DNA of 6,076 nucleotides, from assembly GCA_038247995.1 (NCBI GenBank), contig JBBRUG010000346.1, positions 1-6,076 of the forward strand. Direction: 5' to 3'. This document shows, one piece after another, positions 1 through 4,600 of the stretch. The stretch is from JBBRUG01 sp038247995. Lineage in GTDB: Bacteria; Chloroflexota; Chloroflexia; Chloroflexales; Chloroflexaceae. Both the position numbers and the translations under genes were made by a program. How positions within the stretch are numbered: the first letter of the stretch is position 1; the number at the start of each line of letters is the position of its first letter. Under the pieces are notes generated by a model. The model worked only from the letters and a program-made list of their open reading frames with translations. It had not been told where the DNA came from and ran no database searches.

Positions 1-86
1 AGTCGTCCCTCCCGATCCCATCGCTGTAATGTCTTCACGGAGACGCCGATCCGCTCCGCAAATTGACGCACCGTGTATGTACTCAT
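1..86 (-). CDS. tnpA: IS607-family serine recombinase/transposase TnpA, N-terminal fragment
   Basis: The minus strand from the ATG at 86-84 encodes 28 residues that form the MerR-like helix-turn-helix found at the start of IS607 TnpA. The fragment begins MSTYTVRQFAERIGVS and continues into VKTLQRWDREG, a hallmark of this family (HTH followed by a small serine-resolvase domain). The protein binds the element ends and catalyses excision and integration; the catalytic serine domain is beyond the window edge. The gene is cut by the window boundary, not visibly broken. A probable promoter lies 13-38 bp upstream. No strong Shine-Dalgarno is visible before the ATG, but the start agrees with the family's usual N-terminus. 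Confidence 0.85.
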   Translation of the reverse strand, partial: MSTYTVRQFAERIGVSVKTLQRWDREGR

Positions 87-141
87 ACTGCGTCGTATAG
101 CACACTTTTGGGTATTCTACAAAGACTATGTCATGGCTCCT
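84..141. repeat. 58-bp inverted repeat, left copy (partner 6019-6076)
   Basis: Positions 141 down to 84 read on the minus strand match 6019 to 6076 on the plus strand at 57 of 58 positions; the one difference is at 125/6035. Identity ends at 142/6018. At the other side the repeat continues into tnpA and stops only because the window ends. It is the shared left end of two IS607 copies. Confidence 0.95.
94..122 (-). promoter_or_regulatory. Probable tnpA promoter, IS607 copy 1
   Basis: On the minus strand TTGTAG (122-117) and TATACG (99-94) are separated by 17 bp, about 8 bp before the tnpA start codon. The -35 is weak (3 of 6) and the -10 moderate (4 of 6). The same arrangement is present in the right copy. 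Confidence 0.4.
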
Positions 142-558
142 TCAGTGATCCCCCAACGCTTCAATCACTTGCTCCACCGCCAGGCGAATGGTGACGCGCT
201 GTTCCTTGCCAAATAGATTGCGCATCATCTGTTCGACTTTCTCAGCAGAATGATAGCGCTCCGCCAAGCGTCGAATATCGGCCTGAGCGATCGCCTGGTC
301 GTCGATCAACTGGGCCCGGCCGGCAATCGTCACGTAGTTGTAGCCGTCCTCGATGCAGATCGCAATCCGCGGATCGCGCCGCACGTTCTGATCTTTCTTG
401 CGGTCGGCTTTGGTATTCATCAGGATTTCGTCGCCATCCAGAGCGTACCACATCACTGTCAACTGCGGCGTCCCGTCCGGATTGATCGTGCTCAACACGG
501 CAAACCGCTGTTCCGCCAGAAACGCCCGCGCTCGTTCACTCAACTTATTTGTCATCAT
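142..558 (-). CDS. PPOX-class F420/FMN-dependent oxidoreductase (split beta-barrel)
   Basis: This 138-residue protein has the full length of the F420-dependent PPOX-class (pyridoxamine 5'-phosphate oxidase-like) family. Residues 18-38 (RFAVLSTINPDGTPQLTVMW) are the typical first barrel strands, followed by a DGDEILMNTKADRKKDQNVRRDPR segment (41-64) that in the family contacts the flavin or deazaflavin phosphate, then YVTIAGRA (75-82). Such enzymes are cytosolic and reduce small substrates with F420H2 or FMN; the substrate cannot be read from sequence. Two ATG codons are adjacent (558 and 555); GAGG on the minus strand lies 5 nt before the second, so either may be used. The promoter overlaps one of the palindromes. 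The gene ends one base before the IS607 boundary with its stop codon intact. Confidence 0.88.
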   Translation of the reverse strand: MMTNKLSERARAFLAEQRFAVLSTINPDGTPQLTVMWYALDGDEILMNTKADRKKDQNVRRDPRIAICIEDGYNYVTIAGRAQLIDDQAIAQADIRRLAERYHSAEKVEQMMRNLFGKEQRVTIRLAVEQVIEALGDH

Positions 559-593
559 TCCCTCGCCGCACTCGACAACTCCTCGTAGCAGGC

Positions 594-621
594 ATTGTAG
601 GGCATAGCGCTGATCTGTCGT
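594..621 (-). promoter_or_regulatory. Promoter of the F420 oxidoreductase gene, -35 inside a palindrome
   Basis: On the minus strand a good -10, TACAAT (599-594), is preceded at 16 bp by ACGACA (621-616), a 4-of-6 match to TTGACA. The predicted transcript starts near 587 and gives a leader of about 29 nt that carries the GAGG ribosome site. The -35 is part of the perfect palindrome at 613-636, so a protein bound there would compete with or contact RNA polymerase. Confidence 0.5.
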
Positions 622-672
622 GACGTCACGACAGATGTGATGCTTTTCACTATTGTCGTGACGTCACGACAG
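613..672. promoter_or_regulatory. Composite palindrome block A (operator or non-canonical parS)
   Basis: The 20-bp perfect palindrome CTGTCGTGACGTCACGACAG occurs at 615-634 (perfect out to 613-636). An 18-bp perfect version (TGTCG...CGACA) lies at 654-671. The centres, 624.5 and 662.5, are 38 bp apart. Exactly midway, centred on 643.5, is a third dyad, GTGA-N6-TCAC (637-650), whose half-sites repeat those of the palindrome core (GTGA-CG-TCAC). The unit is thus symmetric with 19+19-bp spacing. A near-identical block occurs at 1247-1306. It is a protein-binding site by its form; the binder is not known. Candidates are XRE1 or ParB. Confidence 0.75.
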
Positions 673-937
673 GTGTATGCTGCCGGTCGTTCGTGATATG
701 GGCCGGCTTGCCATACGAACCTAGCCGTTCGGCTGAGCTCACAGCAAAGCCTCCGCCGAATCGGGAGGCCGCGAAGGCTGCCTTCGTACCAGGAGTCGGA
801 CGCTTGAGCGCCCCGGCGAAGACAAAGCCTGCGCCAGCGCGTGCAGGCCGTGCGGGCGCGCGAGCCGAGGCGTGGATACCCACGACGACTCCGCCGTCGC
901 CAGGGTCGCCCAGGCCCTCATATTCGCGACCTCAGCC
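673..937. other. GC-rich, hairpin-dense stretch without a credible gene (possible structured RNA or repeat element)
   Basis: Several overlapping frames are open on both strands, as expected for very GC-rich DNA. Their conceptual products are low-complexity Ala/Pro/Arg peptides without a ribosome site or recognisable domain, so I call no gene. Local hairpins are dense: AGCC-GTTC-GGCT (723-734), GCCTCC/GGAGGC (749-754/764-769), CGAAGG/CCTTCG with a 3-nt loop (772-777/781-786), an 8-bp stem containing one G-U at 827-834/841-848, CGTGG/CCACG with a 4-nt loop (871-875/880-884) and CGAC/GTCG (886-889/896-899). This could be a transcribed structured RNA, a dispersed repeat, or simply chance pairing at high GC. 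The orientation is not determined. Confidence 0.3.
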
Positions 938-966
938 TTGACACCATCGCACAAGCATGCTAAGCT
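938..966 (+). promoter_or_regulatory. Probable promoter of the XRE1 gene
   Basis: A consensus -35, TTGACA (938-943), is followed after 17 bp by TAAGCT (961-966), a weak -10. An AT-rich TATATT (985-990) could be an alternative -10 with a poorer -35. Either gives a short leader ahead of the GTG start at 1009. It may also drive parA, since there are only 69 bp and no terminator between the XRE1 stop and parA. Confidence 0.4.
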
Positions 967-982
967 TGTCAAAATAACAAGC
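951..982. promoter_or_regulatory. Triple alternating half-site operator at the XRE1 promoter
   Basis: Three 6-bp half-sites alternate in orientation with identical 7-bp gaps: ACAAGC (951-956), GCTTGT (964-969), ACAAGC (977-982). Each neighbouring pair forms a perfect dyad with a 13-bp repeat step. The middle half-site overlaps the proposed -10 element. This is a typical layout for autoregulation by a small dimeric HTH protein, most simply XRE1, although binding is inferred. Confidence 0.5.
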
Positions 983-1008
983 CTTATATTGCACAAAAGA
1001 GCGCTGCC

Positions 1009-1257
1009 GTGCAGATAATCTCCCCGCAGGCTGAAGAGAGTGACCTGAACGCCCAGATCAGTGAGCAGATTCGCGCGGCGCGGTTGCGGCGCGGCCTGAG
1101 TCAGCGCCAGATCGAACTAGCCCTTGGCATGGCCGAATCGACGTTCAGCCGCTACGAGTCGGGACAACGCATGATCTCTGCAGCAACCCTGTGCCGCATT
1201 GCAGCGGTGCTTGGCGTTGCGCCCAGCGACTTTCTGCCGCCTGTCGAACTGTCGTGA
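1009..1257 (+). CDS. Small XRE-family HTH transcriptional regulator (XRE1)
   Basis: This 82-residue protein is almost entirely a Cro/CI-type helix-turn-helix domain. Residues 17-30 (QISEQIRAARLRRG) form helix 1, SQRQIELALGMAESTFSRYESGQR (31-54) holds helices 2-3, and LCRIAAVLGVAPSDFL (61-76) closes the domain. It should bind DNA as a dimer and act as a repressor or autoregulator. The start is GTG with only a weak AAGAG upstream; no in-frame ATG lies before the domain. Two kinds of candidate site surround it: the ACAAGC/GCTTGT triple at its promoter and the palindrome blocks on either side, block B even overlapping its stop codon. It precedes a ParA that has no HTH domain of its own, so it may serve as the partition operon's regulator. 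It resembles XRE2 (2930-3367) in the recognition-helix region (SRYExGxR). Confidence 0.82.
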   Translation: MQIISPQAEESDLNAQISEQIRAARLRRGLSQRQIELALGMAESTFSRYESGQRMISAATLCRIAAVLGVAPSDFLPPVELS

Positions 1258-1306
1258 CGTCACGACAGTTGTGAGGAAATTCACCATTGTCGTGACGTCA
1301 CGACAG
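1247..1306. promoter_or_regulatory. Composite palindrome block B (operator or non-canonical parS) in front of parA
   Basis: This is a direct repeat of block A, identical at 53 of 60 positions by my alignment. A 24-bp perfect palindrome spans 1247-1270 and an 18-bp one 1288-1305, with centres (1258.5 and 1296.5) again 38 bp apart. The central GTGA-N6-TCAC dyad (1271-1284) is again exactly midway. The N6 has changed (GGAAAT here, TGCTTT in block A) while the arms are kept, which suggests selection on the dyads. The first palindrome contains the XRE1 stop codon. The block ends 21 bp before the parA ATG. A weak promoter, ACGACA (1262-1267)-N17-CATTGT (1285-1290), could be embedded in it. Confidence 0.75.
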
Positions 1307-1326
1307 CAAGCACGGAAGGAATACCC

Positions 1327-2106
1327 ATGGCGCGCACGATTGCGATTGCCGTTCCCAAAGGCGGCACCGGCAAAACCACGACGACGATGAATCTCGGCGC
1401 AGCCCTTGCCGAGCAGGGCAAGCGCGTGCTCTTGGTCGATGTGGACCCGTCAGGCAGTCTCTCACGCACCCTCGGCCAGGATACCGTCGTCGAGCCGTCG
1501 GTCTTCTCCGCAATTACGCATTACCTCGAAACCTACGAGCCGCAACTGCATCGCACCATTGTGCGCACCGACATCGGCGTCGATCTCAGCCCGACCGATG
1601 TGCGCCTGAACAATGCCGACACGGTGCTGCGCACGGCGCTCAACGGCCAGCTTGTACTCAAGCAGCTTTTGGCACCGCTCAAGCCCGTCTACGACTATAT
1701 CCTGATCGACACACTGCCCTACCTGGGCATCCTCGTCACCAACACACTCGTCGCGGCCGATGAGATTATTATCCCCATGGAGGCGGAATACCTCGCCACC
1801 CAGAGTGTCCCCGTGATGCTTCAGCACGTCGCGCAGGTGCGCAAGTCCGGCCTCAATCCGGATCTGCACGTGACCGGCATCCTGATCACCAAGGCCGCCC
1901 GCACCACGATCAGCCGGCAGATTATCGAATATACCCGGACGGAGTTTGAAGACCATGTCAGGGTCTTTGAGACAGTAATCCCCGATACGGTGCGTTTTAC
2001 CGAGTCGCAGGCGATGGGCCAGACCATCCTGACCTACGACGCCAATGGCAAGGGCGCTCAGGCCTACCGCGCACTCGCCGAGGAGGTGCTGCGTGCCACC
2101 TCGTAA
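1327..2106 (+). CDS. parA: ParA-family partition ATPase
   Basis: A 259-residue deviant-Walker ATPase that, with ParB, segregates plasmids or chromosomes by ATP-dependent, nucleoid-bound gradients. PKGGTGKTTTT (10-20) is the deviant Walker A with both lysines (K11, K16); VDVDPSGS (37-44) occupies the A' motif, which is DxDPQGN in most relatives, so the Q and N positions are replaced by S; YILIDTLPYLGIL (124-136) is Walker B. The length and lack of an N-terminal HTH are Soj/MinD-like, unlike type Ia plasmid ParA. The ATG at 1327 follows GGAAGGA at a normal spacing. The gene overlaps parB by 14 bp and so is co-translated. Palindrome block B lies just upstream and is the obvious control site. Confidence 0.93.
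   Translation: MARTIAIAVPKGGTGKTTTTMNLGAALAEQGKRVLLVDVDPSGSLSRTLGQDTVVEPSVFSAITHYLETYEPQLHRTIVRTDIGVDLSPTDVRLNNADTVLRTALNGQLVLKQLLAPLKPVYDYILIDTLPYLGILVTNTLVAADEIIIPMEAEYLATQSVPVMLQHVAQVRKSGLNPDLHVTGILITKAARTTISRQIIEYTRTEFEDHVRVFETVIPDTVRFTESQAMGQTILTYDANGKGAQAYRALAEEVLRATS
2081..2095 (+). promoter_or_regulatory. Ribosome binding site that decides the parB start
   Basis: AGGAGG (2081-2086), inside the end of parA, lies 6 nt before a GTG at 2093-2095. The ATG at 2111 has no such site (its upstream is TAACTTT). The GTG is therefore preferred. Confidence 0.7.
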
Positions 2107-2971
2107 CTTTATGAAACGCGCGCAGCCGCAGGTCGATGACGCCGCCGGCGCGCTCGCCGAATTGCTCAGCGTTACCCCGCTACCTGTGCGCAGCGCCGAT
2201 CTGCCGATTGAACGGCTTCGCCCGAACCCGTTTCAGGCCCGTAAGACCTTTACCGATCTGGATCAGTTGGCCCAGGCCATTCGCGCGCAGGGCTTTACCA
2301 CCCGGCTGCGCGTGCGCCCCGATCCGGCGGCCTCGGGCTATTTTCAACTGGTGTTTGGTGAACGCCGGCTGCGCGCCGCCCAGCTCGCCGATCTCCAGGC
2401 CGTACCCTGCGATATTGCCGAGCACAGCGACGACGACCTGGTCGAGATCGGCCTTGCCGAAAACATTCAGCGCCAGGATCTCGACCCACTGGAAGAGGCG
2501 CGTGCGCTGCAAGCGTTTATCGACCAGCGCGGCTACAGCATCCGCCGCCTTGCCGAGCGCGTGGGCAAAGATCGCGGCTATATCGAGAACCGCCTGGCGC
2601 TGCTCCGGCTTCCCGACGATGTGCAGCAATTGGTTGAACAACGTCCAGATTCAATTGACGCAGCGCGGCGGATCGGCAAGCTCGAATCGCCTGAGGAGCG
2701 TGCAGCACTGATCGAGCAGGTCGCTAGCGGCGAGATGAACGCCAAAACCGTGCGCACGATTGTGCGCGAGCATACCCGCAAGGGATCTTCGGACGGCCAG
2801 AGCAGCGTCCGGCGCCGGATCGCCGCCGACACTCAGGTGATCAATATCGTTCTCCAACGCTGGGAAAAGTTGCTGCAAGAGCCGGAAGCCGGGAACATCA
2901 GCGAGGCGATCAGCGAGAAACTCGACGACCTAGAGGCGCGGATGCGGGTGCTCCGCGATCTGTTGGGGTAG
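2093..2971 (+). CDS. parB: ParB/Spo0J-family partition protein (CTP-dependent DNA clamp)
   Basis: From the GTG at 2093 the protein has 292 residues. LPIERLRPNPFQARKTF (37-53) opens the ParB/Srx N-terminal domain; GERRLRAA (89-96) and ENIQRQDL (123-130) match the CTP-binding motifs GERRxRA and ENxQRxxL of functional ParB clamps. The HTH lies around 148-174 (YSIRRLAERVGKDRGYIENR), followed by a helical C-terminus (245-292) that should dimerise. It loads on parS and spreads, stimulating ParA. No canonical parS (TGTTTCACGTGAAACA) is in the window; the palindrome blocks near parA are the best local candidates. An alternative start is ATG 2111 (286 residues). The last 42 bp overlap, tail to tail, the end of the opposing XRE2 gene. 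Confidence 0.92.
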   Translation: MPPRNFMKRAQPQVDDAAGALAELLSVTPLPVRSADLPIERLRPNPFQARKTFTDLDQLAQAIRAQGFTTRLRVRPDPAASGYFQLVFGERRLRAAQLADLQAVPCDIAEHSDDDLVEIGLAENIQRQDLDPLEEARALQAFIDQRGYSIRRLAERVGKDRGYIENRLALLRLPDDVQQLVEQRPDSIDAARRIGKLESPEERAALIEQVASGEMNAKTVRTIVREHTRKGSSDGQSSVRRRIAADTQVINIVLQRWEKLLQEPEAGNISEAISEKLDDLEARMRVLRDLLG

Positions 2972-3367
2972 AACCGAGTATTCCTCAATCGTCGCCATGA
3001 CCGGCACGATTAGATCCGGGCGCGTAGCCAGTACTTGCACAATGCTCGTAATAGCTCCTGCTTCAAGCTGCGGCAGATGAGCCAGATCGCCAGCATGATC
3101 TGGCGCCGGTTGTGGCGGAGCAGGCGACGCCCCCTGTTGATGGCTCACGGGTAACAATGCGCCGGCAGGCACGCCAAACTGATCGGCGATCAGCAACAGG
3201 GTGCCGACGGTCATGGAGCGCTCACCACGCTCATAGCGCGAAATCGTCGCTACATCGACGCCCAACCGGGCGGCAAGCTGTTCTTGCTTGATCCGATATT
3301 GCTGACGCAGCGCACGCAACTGCGCACCGACGGCCCGATCATAGGCGCGTGCATCTTCATTGCTCAT
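2930..3367 (-). CDS. XRE-family HTH transcriptional regulator (XRE2), downstream of the antirepressor
   Basis: This 145-residue protein has a Cro/CI HTH at residues 14-74 (KQEQLAARLGVDVATISRYE as helices 2-3), then a Pro/Ala/Gln-rich linker (75-93) and a short helical C-terminal part (96-131) that may dimerise. It starts at the ATG 3367-3365, which overlaps the antirepressor stop codon (ATGA), with AGGAGT 8 nt upstream inside that gene, so the two are translationally coupled. The last 13 residues are encoded antisense to the 3' end of parB and may be a read-through tail. It is the natural candidate to bind the TTGCC-N5-GGCAA array at the operon promoter; this is inferred from context. It is related to XRE1 in the HTH. 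Confidence 0.83.
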   Translation of the reverse strand: MSNEDARAYDRAVGAQLRALRQQYRIKQEQLAARLGVDVATISRYERGERSMTVGTLLLIADQFGVPAGALLPVSHQQGASPAPPQPAPDHAGDLAHLPQLEAGAITSIVQVLATRPDLIVPVMATIEEYSVLPQQIAEHPHPRL

Positions 3368-4218
3368 AGCAGCGACTCCTGCCGAGGAGGCAACGCATCG
3401 GGGTCGCCCGGCAACAGCTCAGCAGCACGAGATTGCAGCCAGGTCAGCGCCTCGTCGTAGCGCTTACGCGGCAACGCATCGTAGCGCGGCAACTTAAACT
3501 CAAGCTTGAAGCGGCCAAAGAGCATTTCGTAAAAATGGCTCTCGCTCTGGTCGCTCTTGCCCGCCTTCTTCCGCTGCTGATAGACCCGTCGTGCAAGTTG
3601 CTTGATCGAGCGCTGGATATACTCAGCCTGCGCCGGGCCAATGGGGATGTACTCCTGAAGCTCACCGACAATTTCAGCCAGGTTCGCAATCTGGCGCTGC
3701 TGATCGCCAACCTGTGTTGTGTACTGCTGTTGCGCGTACAACAGTGCATCGCGGGCAACCCGCACCTCACGCAAAGCATCCTGCATGCGCGTCTGGAGCG
3801 CTGCTACCGCAGGGTCAGCGGCTGGAGCCTCAGGAACAGCATCATCGCCGTAGAACAGCCGCGCCAACACATTCGCAACTTCGCGCTGGTACCGGATGAG
3901 CTTTGGACGGCTTGTCTCGTTAACTTGGTTCGGGGGGACTGTCGCTAGCCAGTAGGGGATCATTGTGTGTAATAGAGCCGCCACACTGCGCACACTGCGT
4001 GCGCCGGAAACATTCACGACCCGCAGACCGGTCGCAAGCACGGGATGCTCGCGAATATTCACCATCTGGACATCGGGATCGAGGCCAATCGACTCACAGA
4101 GCAGCCGAACCGGGGTTGCCACGCCGTCACCTTCCAGAATGATTGCCACCAACTGATCGCCATCAAATTCGACAATCTCCTCGCGTGGCGGTTTAAATGG
4201 ACTCAACTCATCAGTCAT
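3364..4218 (-). CDS. Phage-type antirepressor (P22_AR_N domain plus ORF6C-like C-terminus)
   Basis: The 284-residue protein starts with a P22 antirepressor N-terminal domain: VEFDGDQLVAI (16-26), ATPVRLLCESIGLDPDVQ (34-51), HPVLATG (58-64), then RPKLIRYQREVANVLARLFYG (104-124). A coiled-coil-prone, Gln-rich stretch spans about 136-190, and the C-terminus (FYEMLFGRFKLEFKLPRYDALP, 229-250, then YDEALTWLQ) resembles ORF6C. In phages such proteins inactivate a repressor by direct contact. I chose ATG 4218 because GGGAG lies 7 nt before it. The upstream in-frame ATG at 4269 would encode the operator DNA (a YGKYGRYG repeat) and would start before the predicted transcript. It heads an operon with XRE2. 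Confidence 0.82.
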   Translation of the reverse strand: MTDELSPFKPPREEIVEFDGDQLVAIILEGDGVATPVRLLCESIGLDPDVQMVNIREHPVLATGLRVVNVSGARSVRSVAALLHTMIPYWLATVPPNQVNETSRPKLIRYQREVANVLARLFYGDDAVPEAPAADPAVAALQTRMQDALREVRVARDALLYAQQQYTTQVGDQQRQIANLAEIVGELQEYIPIGPAQAEYIQRSIKQLARRVYQQRKKAGKSDQSESHFYEMLFGRFKLEFKLPRYDALPRKRYDEALTWLQSRAAELLPGDPDALPPRQESLL

Positions 4219-4243
4219 AGACAGACTCCCGTAGCGCCCATAT

Positions 4244-4438
4244 TTGCCATAACGGCAATTATGGGCCAATTACGCCAACCTGTCAAGCGCGTGTTTGCCG
4301 CTATGGCAAGTCAGCAGCGCTCATCACCGGGATTTGCTTGCCATAGCGGCAACTAAGCCCTTCTGAATGCCAGAGGAGAGTTGCCAATCCGGCAAATCAC
4401 ACCCGCTCAGCCCCATGAGCGAGTTGCCAATCCGGCAA
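4244..4438. repeat. Array of five TTGCC-N5-GGCAA dyads, four phased at 43 bp
   Basis: Perfect 5+5-bp dyads with 5-bp centres occur at 4244-4258 (centre ATAAC), 4295-4309 (GCTAT), 4338-4352 (ATAGC), 4381-4395 (AATCC) and 4424-4438 (AATCC). Centre positions are 4251, 4302, 4345, 4388 and 4431, so the steps are 51, 43, 43 and 43 bp. Dyad 2 is the exact reverse complement of dyad 3, and dyads 4 and 5 are identical. The 28-bp sequences between them are not alike, so the unit is a spaced operator rather than a tandem repeat. A further half-site, TTGCC, lies at 4444-4448. XRE2 or the antirepressor complex is the probable binder. The regular step, close to four helical turns, suggests cooperative binding on one DNA face. 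Confidence 0.85.
4258..4286 (-). promoter_or_regulatory. Strong promoter of the antirepressor-XRE2 operon
   Basis: On the minus strand a consensus TTGACA (4286-4281) and CATAAT (4263-4258; 5 of 6) are separated by 17 bp. The expected transcription start, near 4251, falls on the centre of dyad 1 (4244-4258), while dyad 2 (4295-4309) sits just upstream of the -35. Occupancy of dyad 1 should repress. Confidence 0.7.
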
Positions 4439-4548
4439 CTCCATTGCCATCGTACGGTGATCTTGTCATGGTCGGCATAAAGGTAGATCGCGACCCGCCT
4501 CGCTGGGATGCTATCTTGATGTGTTAGGCCGGAACGCGCCATACCGCC
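4439..4548. other. Intergenic stretch without recognisable gene
   Basis: Between the last dyad and the promoter of the next gene I see one isolated half-site (TTGCC, 4444-4448) and no ORF, tRNA-like fold or terminator that I can support. Confidence 0.5.
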
Positions 4549-4578
4549 TTGACAGACCTTCAAGGAAGACCCTACACT
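4549..4578 (+). promoter_or_regulatory. Promoter of the COG2865-type gene
   Basis: A consensus TTGACA (4549-4554) is followed after 18 bp by TACACT (4573-4578; 4 of 6). The predicted start near 4585 gives a 16-nt leader to ATG 4601 or a 55-nt leader to ATG 4640. The nearest dyad of the array is 110 bp upstream, so control by the array is not obvious. Confidence 0.55.
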
Positions 4579-4600
4579 GTTTTGCATACGCTCAGATCGC

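Larger units (their letters stand above)
1..141 (-). mobile_element. Left end of an IS607-family insertion sequence (copy 1, continues off the window)
   Basis: Reading on the minus strand, the element begins at about position 141 next to a GG dinucleotide (139-140), has about 55 bp of leader and then enters tnpA at position 86. The boundary is inferred from where identity with the copy at the right end of the window stops (141/6019). IS607 elements are known to lack terminal inverted repeats and to insert at GG dinucleotides; both copies show GG at the junction. The rest of tnpA, any tnpB and the right end lie outside. It sits directly after the stop codon of the F420 oxidoreductase gene. Confidence 0.82.

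Noticed and set aside
615..634. Canonical bacterial parS site
   Set aside because: Length and internal bases differ from TGTTTCACGTGAAACA; only the TGT/ACA ends and the ACGT centre agree. Kept as a non-canonical possibility only.
650..996. Several open frames on both strands in the GC-rich stretch
   Set aside because: They overlap one another, lack ribosome sites, and encode Ala/Arg/Pro-rich low-complexity sequence; most likely by-products of high GC.
1462..1956. 164-codon minus-strand frame opposite parA
   Set aside because: Lies wholly antisense to a clear ParA with intact Walker motifs; no domain in the translation.
2930..3000. Bidirectional terminator between the convergent parB and XRE2 genes
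   Set aside because: No stem followed by a T-run is visible; the coding regions overlap.
3433..3948. 171-codon plus-strand frame opposite the antirepressor
   Set aside because: Antisense to a recognisable P22_AR_N/ORF6C protein; the translation shows no domain.
4219..4269. Longer antirepressor beginning at ATG 4269
   Set aside because: The extra 17 residues translate operator DNA (YGKYGRYG), the predicted transcript starts near 4251, and ATG 4218 has a good GGGAG ribosome site.
4244..4438. CRISPR-like array (regular repeats with unlike spacers)
   Set aside because: The repeat unit is only 15 bp with a variable centre, the first step is 51 not 43 bp, the elements are symmetric dyads, and one overlaps a promoter start site. 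No cas gene is near.
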